Positions 16,914 to 26,399 of a stretch of DNA of 64,000 nucleotides are shown here, one piece after another. The notes beneath the pieces were generated by a model. It had not been told where the DNA came from. It saw nothing but the letters and a program-made list of their open reading frames with translations, and did no database searches. The DNA comes from Prevotella sp. UBA1705 (GTDB lineage: Bacteria; Bacteroidota; Bacteroidia; Bacteroidales; Bacteroidaceae), in contig DCJH01000002.1 in the NCBI GenBank assembly GCA_002317385.1, positions 1 through 64,000 on the forward strand, written 5' to 3'. How positions within the stretch are numbered: the first letter of the stretch is position 1; the number at the start of each line of letters is the position of its first letter. A program made the position numbers and the translations under genes.

Positions 16914-18107
16914 CTATCTCTTGAACAAATCCTTGATACCATCCATATCGAAACTCAGGGTGAAGCGGAGCGTCTGGTCGAGCGGATTGCTCTTGGCCGT
17001 GGCAATGACATAGCCTGCATCGAGCGAGAAGACGCTCATCTTGAAGCCTGCACCCACCGTGAAGTATTTGCGGTTGCCCTTGTTGGCTGCCTCGTTGTGG
17101 TAGCCGGCGCGCAGCGAGAACTGGTCGTGATAGGTGTATTCCGCACCTACACTCCACTGGATTTCCTGCATTTCCTCCTTGAATCCGCCCGGAGCGTCGC
17201 CGAAACTCTTAAACATTCCGCTAATCGAAGATATGTCATAATACTTCTTCTGCACATAGTCGGTGTAGTCGTTGTACTTGTCTTTGTCAGGCGCCTCGTT
17301 GTACTGGGCCTCCGACGGATAGGTGGGCACCAGCAGTTTGTTGGCGTCTGCCGCGATGGTGAAGCGGTTGTACTCGTCCATCGGAATCATCAACGACGCA
17401 CCCAATCGCAGGTTTGTAGGGATAAACTCGCTGTTGTCGTCGCCTCCGAAGTTAATCTTACTACCTATGTTTGAGACGTTGAGACCCAGTCCCAACTGGC
17501 ATTCGCGCTCGCCGATATTCAGGTAATTCTGATAGTAGGCAGAGATATCGGCTGCAAAAGCCGACCCTGGGGAGGTGTCGTTGGTATAGTCGTAGGTCAG
17601 GTCGGAGTAGATCCAGCGCACGGCTGCGGCTATGGAGAACTTCTCGCTGAGCATCAACGAGTAGGCCACATCGAGCGACATCTCGTAGGGATTGATGGTC
17701 AGGGCATCACTTGCACTAATGTCTGAGCTGGTCATCACCTCGCCGAGCGAGAAATATCTCAACGAACCGGACACGGCGCTATAGTCGCCTATGCGATAAT
17801 ATCCGGCCAGATAGGCCAGGTCCATGTCGTTAACCAGCTGGCGAAGCCATGGCGTATAGTTGAGCGCCACGCCCGCACGGCTGATAGTGAAGGGATATTT
17901 GGCGGGGTTCCAATACTGCGAAACCACGTCGGGGTCGGTGGCCGCGCCCACGTCGCCCATACCGGCCGCACGCGCATCGGGTGCTATGGTCTGTGAGGTA
18001 ACCGAGGCATTGACCGGGTTAAACATATTCTGCTTATCCTGAGCCGATACGCCAATCGTTGCCAGCAGCGCCACGACAGCTGCTCCTATTCTTGAGATTG
18101 TATTCAT
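16914..18107 (-). CDS. porV: Type IX secretion outer membrane protein PorV (LptO)
   Basis: Outer membrane beta-barrel that receives type IX cargo and shuttles it to the PorU attachment complex. A signal peptide covers about residues 1-22 (ending GVSAQ). The mature start contains TSQTIAPDARAAGMGDVG, the hallmark of PorV, then YWNPAKYPF and repeated amphipathic strands to a final LRFTLSFDMDGIKDLFKR. 397 aa is normal. It starts 40 bp after the porU stop, matching the porU-porV adjacency known in Porphyromonas. Very secure. Confidence 0.95.
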   Translation of the reverse strand: MNTISRIGAAVVALLATIGVSAQDKQNMFNPVNASVTSQTIAPDARAAGMGDVGAATDPDVVSQYWNPAKYPFTISRAGVALNYTPWLRQLVNDMDLAYLAGYYRIGDYSAVSGSLRYFSLGEVMTSSDISASDALTINPYEMSLDVAYSLMLSEKFSIAAAVRWIYSDLTYDYTNDTSPGSAFAADISAYYQNYLNIGERECQLGLGLNVSNIGSKINFGGDDNSEFIPTNLRLGASLMIPMDEYNRFTIAADANKLLVPTYPSEAQYNEAPDKDKYNDYTDYVQKKYYDISSISGMFKSFGDAPGGFKEEMQEIQWSVGAEYTYHDQFSLRAGYHNEAANKGNRKYFTVGAGFKMSVFSLDAGYVIATAKSNPLDQTLRFTLSFDMDGIKDLFKR

Positions 18108-18147
18108 CTTCTGTATTAATTTCTTCTGAATAAACGCCTTGCAGAGC

Positions 18148-21100
18148 CTAAATATTGCTTATCACAATCAATTTCTTGGCCTTGGACGCCTCCACGCTGC
18201 CATCAGACGCCACCCTGACGCGGTAGAGATAGACGCCCGTCTGGAGTCGTGCGCCATTGTCGGTGGTCAGGTTCCAGTCTACGGTGTAGGCCCCGTTGGT
18301 CGACACTCCGCTCTCGCTGTGGGTCCAAAGCAGGCGCCCGCTTGTGTCGAAAACGTCGATGGTGACATCCATCTGACTACCGCCCATGTCGTGATTCACA
18401 ATAAATGTGGTGGCTGTGGAGGCCGGATTGGTCGACACATCCACGCTGTAGATGGTGGGAGAAAGACTCTTCACCACCGTGAAGTCGAGCTGGGCAGTCG
18501 ACGGATTGTTCCTCACGTCCCAGGCACGGAATAGCAATGTGTGGTGCCCGGGCTCGAGAGCGGGAATGCTGTAGTAGGTAGACCCACTGGTGTAGGTGCC
18601 GAAATCGTATTGGAAATTGTCGTTCAGCGTGTAGGTCTTGGTGGGGTCGCCATCGATAATGAGCTGCAAATCGTGTCCGATTCCGTTGCCGGTGACGTTA
18701 ATTCCGTCGTCATCCTTGAGCTGTGCAACGAAGTATGGCGTGATGTTCACCATGCCGCCATTCTGAAATTCGGGCGTGTTGAGGTAGCAATAAATCTTCG
18801 GTCCCACCGAGTCGGTGGCCGTTTCGCTCGACCCTCCCACCATGAAGTTGCCATTATAGCCATTCACCAGCTGAGTGTGGTCGGCGCTGACGGCAAAGAT
18901 ATTCATCAGTCCCGCAGCGTCGGCATAGTTGATATCCATCGGCACAGCGAACGAAAAGCTGAACCTTCCGGCCCTCACGCTGTCGCTACCATTATATAAT
19001 GTATTGGTGCGGTCGTAGAAAGTGAAGGGCGATTCGGCCTCTGCGCTGGCATTCATCTTACATGTTATGAGCTGCTTCGAGTCGCGAACCACCGCCGTCA
19101 TCACCCCTCTCCAGTCGGCTGCACCCTCGATATGTCCGGCCACGCGGGCCACACTGCCGGCATGAAGCGTAACCGTTTGCCCACTCGATAGGGCCACGCC
19201 GTTGATGGAATCGACCACCACCTGCTGCCTGGGAAGATTCAACGGCAGGGCGGGGTCACCGAGCAGGGAGTATTGCAGTTTGTTGGTGGTGAGGTCAGAG
19301 CGGTTGGTTATCATGAGATTCTTGGCCAGACGCTGCGCCTCGCCCATAGTGACAGGCTTGCCGTTGGCATCGCGGCTGAGCACGAAGCGCAGGTAAGCCA
19401 TGTTGATGAGCTTATTATAATTGGAATAAACCGTACGTGTCGTGCCGAAGAAGGCCACCGCCCCGCCGGTGGGATTGAGCACAGCGGTCTCGCCGATGGT
19501 CGGTTCTACGCCGTCGAAAGCCATGATATCACACGACGCCGTGATCCACAACGGCAGGTTCTTATTACTGAACGACTCGAAGTCGGATAGCTTGAGCACG
19601 GCCTCATGGGATATTTGGTCGGCGCGTCCGTGGCCTCCATAGTCCATCACAAGGGCTCCGGCAGCCTGCTGTTGCTTGATGAGGGCAGCCACTTCGGGAT
19701 AAGCATGCCCGGTGGAAGAGGTCTCCTCGTTGTAGGCATCCCACATCACCTTCTTCACTTGCAGGCCTGGATAGCGGGTGGCAATGTCCTCGGCGGCGAT
19801 GTTTATGTCGCGCATGTGGATGTTGCTGTTACCGTCATCGCCCATAAACATGACCGTATTCTGCCATGCCCCGGCGTTGGCGTTCTTGCTATAATTCAGT
19901 GTTTTGTCGACCATCACCTTGGCCTCATCCTCCGTTGTCACCGGGAAACGGCCCACGGCAAGGTCCAGTTTGTCGACCGACAAGGGGTTGGAGCCCTCCC
20001 AATCGTCCAATAAGCCGAAGAAACCATCGTCTACATAGCAGGTGATCTCGTTGAAAGAGTTCTCGCTTTCGAAACAGAGCAGGTAGTCGTCGGGACTGAG
20101 TGAGCGACACTCGGAGGTGAGCATGCGGTTGTCCCACACGCAATCGCCCATGAGAAGCAGGTAGCGCGGCATGTCCTTCTCGGTCTCAGCGCGGTCGTAG
20201 AGCATCTTGAGGTAGCGGCGATAGGCATTGGCATCGGGCGTGCCACTGGAGAATTCGTTGTAGAGTTCGTCGGCGGGGACGATGCGCACACGCAGCGAAT
20301 CGTGGGCCGTGTGGTAGTCGGCAAGGCGCTGGGCCTGCGCCAGGAACTTCTGAGAAGTAGGGATGATGATCACCATATCGGCCTGCGCGTCGGCGTGATG
20401 GTCCTGATTGGTGACATTGTAGACATATTCCGGCGATGCGATAGCCCCCGTGAGGCTTGGCGCTGGGGTACGGAAGCCCCATTCCACCTGTACATAATCG
20501 AGGCGCACCGGCCCGCCCGACACGCATCGAATCTGTACCGTATCGCCGGCCTTGAAATTCTCCGCGCCATAGATTCCGGTAGCGTCGCTACCCTTGTCGT
20601 ACTCTCCCAGGCTGATATTGAGCGTGCCCACGGCCTTGCCTTTCATCCAGACCTGCACCTGACTGGCCGCTCCGGCCGACACCTTGACGGTGATGTGCTG
20701 GGCGGCGGAGGTGTTGCGGCTGCTCACAATCACATTTTTTGTATGCCCCTGGGCAATGGCCTCACTGTCGAAAAGGTTCCTTCCGCCGTGATACCAGCTA
20801 TAGGCATCGGTCTCGTAGAGAGAGTAATAGTCGTTGGACGAGGGATAGAACGACTGCAGAAACGCCGTGGAATCGACCATTGCGGGGGCGCCGTCGTCCT
20901 GCGTGAGGAAGTAGTAGCCATAGTCGGAATAGGGATTCCGGATGCGCTGGTCGCCGGTGACATACTGCCAGTTCACCGTTCCGCGACCGTAGAACAGCCG
21001 TTTGCCATCGACCATGCAGGTGGGCACCTCTTTCAAATCGTCGTAGTTGATCAAATCGTTGGGTATCAACCGCTCGTTTTGCAAGTAGCCGCCATAGCCA

Positions 21101-21687
21101 TAGAGCTTCACTTTCGAGAGGTCGGTGAAGCCGGCTTTGCGGATAAGGGCATCGGTGAGCTGGTAGACACCCGACGCTGGCACGCGGATTTTAGCCCATT
21201 GGCCCGAAGCGAGCACAGAGTGAGCAGCATAGCGCGACGACGCGGTGGTGGCTCGAGTGAGGGCGGCAGCCCGGCGAATAGAGCGGCTCGCAGCCTTGGA
21301 ATCGACCCTGAGCATGAAGCTCACGAGTATCTGATAGCGCCCATCACGGTAGACCAGCGGACAGAATCCCACCTGCAGGGCACCGCGCTTGCGCTCATAG
21401 ACAATATCCTGCGACACCACAGGAAGCTCCGGCAACGGCTCTGCGGAGAGCTTGCGATAGTTGGCAAGGTCGGCGGCGGTCATGTCGATGAACTCCGGAT
21501 AGAGTATGGTGGCGGTGTAGACAGAGTCTTGGAAGTCGCCGTCTAAGGGCACGGCATAGCCGAAATGGGGCAACACGGTATCCACCCTGACCTCGTCTGA
21601 CGTCAGGTTGAAGAAGCGTTGCGCCTGCGTGTTCAGGGTGAAGCACAGGGCTGCAAGTAGGGGCCATATTCGGGTTGCTATGCGCAT
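18148..21687 (-). CDS. porU: Type IX secretion system C-terminal signal peptidase (sortase) PorU
   Basis: Surface cysteine protease of the gingipain (C25) fold that removes the C-terminal sorting signal of type IX cargo and links it to A-LPS. The frame is open to 21816, but those 43 residues come from an inverted-repeat element; ATG at 21687 starts a signal peptide (MRIATRIWPLLAALCFTLN), leaving 1179 aa, close to known PorU lengths. The catalytic pair is His686 (YGGHGRADQ) and Cys719 (ITASCDIMAF). The C-terminus is a beta domain (GVYLYRVRVASDGS...KKLIVISNI). porV follows after 40 bp. Confidence 0.95.
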   Translation of the reverse strand: MRIATRIWPLLAALCFTLNTQAQRFFNLTSDEVRVDTVLPHFGYAVPLDGDFQDSVYTATILYPEFIDMTAADLANYRKLSAEPLPELPVVSQDIVYERKRGALQVGFCPLVYRDGRYQILVSFMLRVDSKAASRSIRRAAALTRATTASSRYAAHSVLASGQWAKIRVPASGVYQLTDALIRKAGFTDLSKVKLYGYGGYLQNERLIPNDLINYDDLKEVPTCMVDGKRLFYGRGTVNWQYVTGDQRIRNPYSDYGYYFLTQDDGAPAMVDSTAFLQSFYPSSNDYYSLYETDAYSWYHGGRNLFDSEAIAQGHTKNVIVSSRNTSAAQHITVKVSAGAASQVQVWMKGKAVGTLNISLGEYDKGSDATGIYGAENFKAGDTVQIRCVSGGPVRLDYVQVEWGFRTPAPSLTGAIASPEYVYNVTNQDHHADAQADMVIIIPTSQKFLAQAQRLADYHTAHDSLRVRIVPADELYNEFSSGTPDANAYRRYLKMLYDRAETEKDMPRYLLLMGDCVWDNRMLTSECRSLSPDDYLLCFESENSFNEITCYVDDGFFGLLDDWEGSNPLSVDKLDLAVGRFPVTTEDEAKVMVDKTLNYSKNANAGAWQNTVMFMGDDGNSNIHMRDINIAAEDIATRYPGLQVKKVMWDAYNEETSSTGHAYPEVAALIKQQQAAGALVMDYGGHGRADQISHEAVLKLSDFESFSNKNLPLWITASCDIMAFDGVEPTIGETAVLNPTGGAVAFFGTTRTVYSNYNKLINMAYLRFVLSRDANGKPVTMGEAQRLAKNLMITNRSDLTTNKLQYSLLGDPALPLNLPRQQVVVDSINGVALSSGQTVTLHAGSVARVAGHIEGAADWRGVMTAVVRDSKQLITCKMNASAEAESPFTFYDRTNTLYNGSDSVRAGRFSFSFAVPMDINYADAAGLMNIFAVSADHTQLVNGYNGNFMVGGSSETATDSVGPKIYCYLNTPEFQNGGMVNITPYFVAQLKDDDGINVTGNGIGHDLQLIIDGDPTKTYTLNDNFQYDFGTYTSGSTYYSIPALEPGHHTLLFRAWDVRNNPSTAQLDFTVVKSLSPTIYSVDVSTNPASTATTFIVNHDMGGSQMDVTIDVFDTSGRLLWTHSESGVSTNGAYTVDWNLTTDNGARLQTGVYLYRVRVASDGSVEASKAKKLIVISNI

Positions 21688-21698
21688 GGGATTTCTGA

Positions 21699-21892
21699 AG
21701 GAGTTAATGGAGTTTAAGGAGTTATCGCTACGCCCTGGAGTTAAAGACAAATGTTTGTTAGTTATGAAGTTAAAGAAGTTAGAGAAGTTATTACTTCGCT
21801 CAGAAGTTAAAGACAAATGCCTGCTAATTGGAATATCTCCTGCGGTACTATTGTCCTTTAACTCCTTTAACTTCCTTAACTTCTTTAACTCC
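21699..21892. repeat. GTTAAAG/CTTTAAC inverted-repeat element, locus 2
   Basis: A complete copy (about 21766-21892) with the inner words GACAAATGCCTG and TGCGGTACTATTGTCC, preceded by a partial copy (21699-21765) lacking its right half. It occupies the spacer between the FAH-family gene and porU and creates the false N-terminal extension of the porU frame. Confidence 0.75.
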
Positions 21893-21908
21893 CCCTAAGC
21901 CCTCTGGG

Positions 21909-22526
21909 CTATTTGCACCTCACCTCCAGCACCTTCCGTTCCTCCAAATAGCCCTCCAGATGGTCGTCGATTTGCACAGGCCCGACGCCCGCAGGAGTAC
22001 CCGTGAAGAGGATGTCGCCAGTCTTGAGGGTATAGAACTGGCTGATGTAGGCGATGATCTCGTCGATGCGATAGAGCATATCGCTCGTGCAACCCTCCTG
22101 CACCGTCTCTCCGTTGATGTCGAGATGGAAGTGCAGCCGCTGCACATCGAGGAACTTCTCCTTGGGAATCCATTCGCCGATGCAGGCCGCGCCGTCGAAG
22201 CCCTTGGCCAGATCCCACGGACGCCCCTGTGCCATCAGCTTGCGCTGCAGTTCGCGGGCGGTGAAGTCTATGCCCACCGTCACAGCGTCGTAGTAGCGGG
22301 GCGCGAAGCGCTCGGATACCGTCTTGCCCAACTTGCAGATGCGCACCACCACCTCAGCCTCATATTCTATCCGTCCCATGTGGTCGGGAATGAAGAACGG
22401 CTTGCGGTCTTTGAGCAGACTGGAATCGGCTTTCAGGAAGATGACCGGCTCCTCTGTCTTTAATAACGTGCCGTGCATCTCTTTATTGTGCAAGGCATAA
22501 TTCATGCCGATGGCGAAGATTTTCAT
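21909..22526 (-). CDS. Fumarylacetoacetate hydrolase (FAH) family protein
   Basis: Cytoplasmic metal-dependent enzyme of the FAH/acylpyruvate hydrolase superfamily, of the short single-domain type (205 aa, YcgM-like). The frame is open to 22709, but MKIFAIGMNYALHNKEMHG at 22526 is the standard start. Metal-site regions are RIEYEAEVVVRI and VGIDFTARELQ, followed by GRPWDLAKGFD and the C-terminal GDILFTGTPAGVGP. Members act on acylpyruvates or oxaloacetate; the substrate is not determinable here. It is the first gene of the strand-wise run FAH-porU-porV-ispF and has its own promoter. Confidence 0.92.
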   Translation of the reverse strand: MKIFAIGMNYALHNKEMHGTLLKTEEPVIFLKADSSLLKDRKPFFIPDHMGRIEYEAEVVVRICKLGKTVSERFAPRYYDAVTVGIDFTARELQRKLMAQGRPWDLAKGFDGAACIGEWIPKEKFLDVQRLHFHLDINGETVQEGCTSDMLYRIDEIIAYISQFYTLKTGDILFTGTPAGVGPVQIDDHLEGYLEERKVLEVRCK

Positions 22527-22555
22527 ATTTCGTTGCGCTTGTTTCTTTTCTCCTG

Positions 22556-22563
22556 CAAATATA
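22556..22563 (-). promoter_or_regulatory. Promoter -7 box of the FAH-family gene
   Basis: Minus-strand TATATTTG matches TAnnTTTG, 30 bp before the start codon at 22526. This supports the internal start over the longer frame, whose first codons lie upstream of the promoter. Confidence 0.6.
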
Positions 22564-22814
22564 CGAAACAGATGGCATATATCCCTTTCCCAAGGCGAAA
22601 AAAGCATCGTTTCAGTACCAGTGCTACAGATTGAGAGCATCAAGAAGTACTCGTTTTGTCGGCTTAATTCACAAGAATTTATTGGAAAAATAGGTTGAAG
22701 CAATGACAAAAGATGGAGTTTGAGGAAGGAAATCGACGCGATTTTACTCCGAGTTCTACCCTTCGACCTGCGAAAACACCCTTTTTCATCATTCTATTTC
22801 TATGGTTTGGCCCT

Positions 22815-23035
22815 GCGATAAGGACCTATTCGCAAGGCGATAAGGTAGTAATCGCCAAGCGAAAACTACCTAATCGCAAGCCCAAAATTGTCAAATAAAT
22901 ACAACACTTTGGCTTTCAAGCCTTTGCAAAACGCTGATTTTTCCCTATTTTCTCGTCCCAGAGGCTACAGAATATCGATTTCTTGGCGTTTGGAAAGCGA
23001 CATTCAAATTATTTCATCAACTATATCTTGATTCC
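22815..23035 (+). repeat. Long intergenic element, copy C
   Basis: Shows GGCGATAAGGTAGTAATCGC (near 22838) and AAAACTACCTAATCGCAAG (near 22862), then ATTGTCAAATAAATACAAC, a degenerate hairpin block around 22936-22985 (GAATATCGATT in place of GAATACGCGATT) and ATTATTTCATCAACTATAT. Lies between the FAH-family gene and the S8 peptidase gene. Confidence 0.65.
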
Positions 23036-23111
23036 TCAGAAAATAGAGAAAAGGGGAGTCAAACCATGGTTTTGCCCTATTATGGCAGGCTTCGAAGACA
23101 GAAAGCAAGAG

Positions 23112-25202
23112 CTAATGACTCACCGCAAACTTCTTGCCGTCGCGGATATAGAGGCCGCGGGGCAGGCGTGAGGCGTCCCGGCCGAGGCACCGTCCGTCCA
23201 CAGAATAGATGAGTCCGGTGGCAGCTGAAGGTGCTTCGAGACTGCCAATGCCATTGGCCGTCATAGCCAGCACGGCCTTGATACCCTCGTAGGCATCGAT
23301 CTCACCATAGCCATAGAGGTTGTTGGGGTAGCTGAGCGAGGTGTCGTAGCGACGGCACGTCTTGCTGAACACCTCGATGCAGTCTTGCGCCGTGAGCTTC
23401 GGATTGGCCTCAAGCCACAGGGCTATGACGCCCGCCACCACGGGCGAGGACATCGATGTGCCGCCATTGCTGTTCCAAGCGTAGGTGCGACCGTTGTAGT
23501 CGAAGTGGCGCACGTCGGAGCTTATGTCGTGGGCGGTGGGCTGGTTTTCGAGGTAGAAGCTGCTGTAAGACGACACAATGTTTTGCCCGGGAGCCATCAC
23601 ATCGGGTTTGATGCGCCCGTCCCACGTGGGTCCCACGGCCGAGAAGGGAGTGCGCTGGCCGCCTGTGCCATTGTTGTAGACCATGGTCTGGCCCAGATAA
23701 TTCACGAAACTCGTGCGATAGCCCGTAGCTCCCACGCAGATCACCGAGGGCGCACTCGAGGGCGAATTGATGCTATGGCTGTTGTCGCCGGCATTGAGCG
23801 TGGGGTCGAGCGCATTGTGATAGAGCGACCCAATGACCGGATAGAGCTCTACGCGGGGCGCCGAACCCACGAGCGTGAGCGAGAGCGGAAGACCCTTGGC
23901 GATGGTGCTGCCGAGGTGTTCGATATTCCAGTCGCACACCAGCTCGGCCTTGTTGTAGCTCGACGGATAGGCCGTGGCAGCGAGAACGTAGGTCATGGTG
24001 TCTATCCGGAAGGTGTCGCGCAGGAGGGAGTCGGTCTGGGCGGTCACGCGGCTCAGCCCATAGTCTCTCACCACGGGCGTCTGACCCTGATAGAAAGTGG
24101 CGCGCAGGGTGAAGTCGCCATCGGTCTTTGTCGTGACGTAGACGTTGCGCTCACTGTTGCAGAACACGCCGGCTTGGGCCGTTCCGGCAGGTTTCTCCAC
24201 ATAGTTGATGGCCTGGCCGTCGTTGCCCGCCGACGAAACGATGATATGTCCGGGGCCTGCGAGCGAGTCGAGCATCTCGTAATAGAGTTGGTCGTAGCCC
24301 ATGAAATCTTCCTGAGAACCCTCGCTGAAATTGATGACGCAGGGTTGGCCGAGGCGGTCGGCGTAGTCGAAGATATACTTGAATCCTAAGGCGTCGAGGG
24401 CAAAGGTGTACTTATAGTAGTCGTCGGGATTGAGCAACGATACGTCGTCGCCGGTGACATTGCACACCAGGCAGATGTCGCTGTCGTAGGCAATGCCGCG
24501 GTAGGGCGACACATGGCCGTTGCCCTCGGCTCCACTTCCGGCAGCAATGCCGGCGGTGTGGGTGCCGTGGGTCTGGATGAGTCCGTCGCGCGGATGGCCC
24601 AGGGAGAGCAGACTCTGCTCGGTGGTATAGTCGCGCCCTACGGACAGCGCGCTGCCGAGGGTGTCGGTGGAGAGCTGGTCCCACAGGGCCTTGATACGGT
24701 AGCGCGAGAGATCGGCGGAGTAGAAGTTGGGGTGTGTGAGGTCGAAACCGATGTCCTGAACGCCTACCACTACGCCCCGGCCGGTGTAGCCCTGTGGCAA
24801 ATTGAGCCCTTCGTAGACCGAAGGAGCATGGACGATGAGCGTCGTGGTGTCCATCTGGGCCCGCGCCTGGTGGCGAGCCTCAATGCGACTGATGCGTGGG
24901 TCGAGAGACAAGGCGCCCAACTCATGGAGCGGAATCTCGGCAATGGCCACACTTCCATATTGTGCCAGCACCCTGCATCCGTGGTGGCTGAGCACGTCGG
25001 AGGTGGGTGTGGTAGTCTTCACAAAGGCGATGAGCCGAGGCGAAGGGTGGTTCAGGGCCTTGGCCTGAGCCGTGGCGGCGGGGTGCGAATGGGTGATCCA
25101 TGCCTCGCGCACCAAGGCCGACATCTTATCCAACGCCGGGCGCTGGGCCGAGAGAGCGGTGGAAAACACGAGCATCAGGAACAGAGAGAGGAGTCGCGAC
25201 AT
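23112..25202 (-). CDS. Secreted subtilisin-like (S8) serine peptidase
   Basis: Exported protease of 696 aa with a signal peptide (about 1-20, ending LSAQ). The catalytic triad is complete: Asp150 (VGVQDIGFD), His212 (THGTHTAGIAAG) and Ser583 (GGTSMSSPVVAG). A propeptide-like region precedes Asp150 and a beta insert lies between His and Ser. The end (VDGRCLGRDASRLPRGLYIR, then DGKKFAV) resembles the short C-terminal sorting tails seen in Prevotella, so type IX export is plausible, helped by the nearby porU/porV. It starts 88 bp after tsf behind a terminator. Target protein unknown. Confidence 0.93.
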   Translation of the reverse strand: MSRLLSLFLMLVFSTALSAQRPALDKMSALVREAWITHSHPAATAQAKALNHPSPRLIAFVKTTTPTSDVLSHHGCRVLAQYGSVAIAEIPLHELGALSLDPRISRIEARHQARAQMDTTTLIVHAPSVYEGLNLPQGYTGRGVVVGVQDIGFDLTHPNFYSADLSRYRIKALWDQLSTDTLGSALSVGRDYTTEQSLLSLGHPRDGLIQTHGTHTAGIAAGSGAEGNGHVSPYRGIAYDSDICLVCNVTGDDVSLLNPDDYYKYTFALDALGFKYIFDYADRLGQPCVINFSEGSQEDFMGYDQLYYEMLDSLAGPGHIIVSSAGNDGQAINYVEKPAGTAQAGVFCNSERNVYVTTKTDGDFTLRATFYQGQTPVVRDYGLSRVTAQTDSLLRDTFRIDTMTYVLAATAYPSSYNKAELVCDWNIEHLGSTIAKGLPLSLTLVGSAPRVELYPVIGSLYHNALDPTLNAGDNSHSINSPSSAPSVICVGATGYRTSFVNYLGQTMVYNNGTGGQRTPFSAVGPTWDGRIKPDVMAPGQNIVSSYSSFYLENQPTAHDISSDVRHFDYNGRTYAWNSNGGTSMSSPVVAGVIALWLEANPKLTAQDCIEVFSKTCRRYDTSLSYPNNLYGYGEIDAYEGIKAVLAMTANGIGSLEAPSAATGLIYSVDGRCLGRDASRLPRGLYIRDGKKFAVSH

Positions 25203-25218
25203 GGTGGTGAGGGTTGGA

Positions 25219-25264
25219 TAAAAACCGAAAGAGGAGCCGCAGAAGTGGTTCTTCCGTGGCTCCC
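25219..25264 (-). terminator. Terminator after tsf
   Basis: On the minus strand GGAGCC...GGCTCC (25233-25263) with an inner GAAG/CTTC stem is followed by TCTTTCGGTTTTT. It closes the rplM-rpsI-rpsB-tsf operon before the S8 peptidase gene. Confidence 0.8.
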
Positions 25265-25289
25265 CTTAGAAAATATATAAGCTTCGAAA

Positions 25290-26288
25290 TTAGTCTGCAG
25301 AGAGGCTGAAGCGCTTGTAGGCAGCCACCTTGAGGCCCTTGGCCTGCTGGTCGAGCCACTGAGCTACAGTCTGCTTGTCGCCATCGCCGAACTGGAACTC
25401 CTGCTCCACGAGGCAGCTCTCCTTGAAGAACTTGGCCAAACGACCCTTAGCGATGTTCTGAACCATCTCTTCCTTGATGTTGGCAGCAGCCTCCACGGAA
25501 ACCTTCTCGCGGATTTCGCGTGCCTTGGCAGCGTCCTCGGGAGTCAACCAGCCCTTAGCCATGTTGCTCTCGATATGGTCCTCAGAGTCTACAAGGTTGG
25601 CGTTGATGCCAGCTTTCTTCAAAGCCACGTTCACCTGACGCTCTACCTGCTCCTCCTTGGTCTTGGAAACAGCCACCTTGAACTCCTCGTCCTTCACCTC
25701 CTGGGGTACAGAAGCCTCGTCGAGAGCCACCGGCTTCATAGCAGCCACCTGCATGGCCACCTTGTGTCCAGCGTCCTCATTGGCATCGGTAAGCTCCACG
25801 ATGGTAGCCAGTGTGTGGCGACCCATGTGGTCGTAGGTATAGACATGGGCACCCTCGAGCACGAGATAGCCGTCGAGTTCCATCTTCTCGCCTACCACAC
25901 CAGAGCGGCGTGTAACAGCCTCGGCAATCTTGGTGCCATCGGCCAGGGTCAATTCCTTCACCTCGTCCAGGGTCTGAGCCTTGGCAGCAATGGCGGCGTC
26001 GAGGATCTCCTGAGTCAGGGCCACGTAGTCAGCACCATTGGCAACGAAGTCGGTCTCGCACTTCAGGGCGATCATTGCGGCAAAGCCGTTGTCGTTCTTA
26101 ACGAGTACGCAACCGTTGGATGTCTCGCGATCAGAACGCTTGGCAGCAATAGCCAGACCACGCTCACGCACGAGTTCTACAGCTTTATCGATATCACCGT
26201 CAGCCTCAGCGAGGGCCTTCTTGCAGTCCTTCATACCTGCACCGGTCATGGTGCGCAGCTTCTTGATATCTTCAATAGTAACAGCCAT
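25290..26288 (-). CDS. tsf: Translation elongation factor Ts
   Basis: Guanine nucleotide exchange factor that recycles EF-Tu. The N-terminal UBA-like helix bundle reads VTIEDIKKLRTMTGAGMKDC, and the EF-Tu contact motif is CETDFVANGADY (around residue 76-88). 332 aa is longer than the E. coli protein but usual for Bacteroidetes. It is the last gene of the ribosomal operon, following rpsB after a 111-bp spacer that contains a long perfect stem. Confidence 0.97.
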   Translation of the reverse strand: MAVTIEDIKKLRTMTGAGMKDCKKALAEADGDIDKAVELVRERGLAIAAKRSDRETSNGCVLVKNDNGFAAMIALKCETDFVANGADYVALTQEILDAAIAAKAQTLDEVKELTLADGTKIAEAVTRRSGVVGEKMELDGYLVLEGAHVYTYDHMGRHTLATIVELTDANEDAGHKVAMQVAAMKPVALDEASVPQEVKDEEFKVAVSKTKEEQVERQVNVALKKAGINANLVDSEDHIESNMAKGWLTPEDAAKAREIREKVSVEAAANIKEEMVQNIAKGRLAKFFKESCLVEQEFQFGDGDKQTVAQWLDQQAKGLKVAAYKRFSLSAD

Positions 26289-26331
26289 AATTGTATTTTG
26301 ATTTAGTTGTTTTGTTGTTAAAATGAGATAA

Positions 26332-26388
26332 GGTCTTATAGGAGCAGAGTGGAGGGTCTTGCAAGATCCTTTTCGCCCCTATAAGACC
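26332..26388 (-). promoter_or_regulatory. Stem structure in the rpsB-tsf spacer
   Basis: GGTCTTATAGG pairs perfectly with CCTATAAGACC (26332-26342 with 26378-26388, 11 bp), enclosing a smaller TCTTGCAAGA palindrome. No long U-run follows on the minus strand, so it could be a partial attenuator or an RNA processing site setting the S2 to EF-Ts ratio; that is inference. Confidence 0.65.
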
Positions 26389-26399
26389 CTATAATGATA

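Noticed and set aside
20302..21546. 414-codon open frame antisense to porU
   Set aside because: PorU has catalytic residues, signal peptide and correct length; the antisense frame has none of these.
21688..21816. N-terminal 43 residues of the longest porU frame
   Set aside because: Repeat-derived (same peptide appears before mutY) and upstream of a clear signal peptide start.
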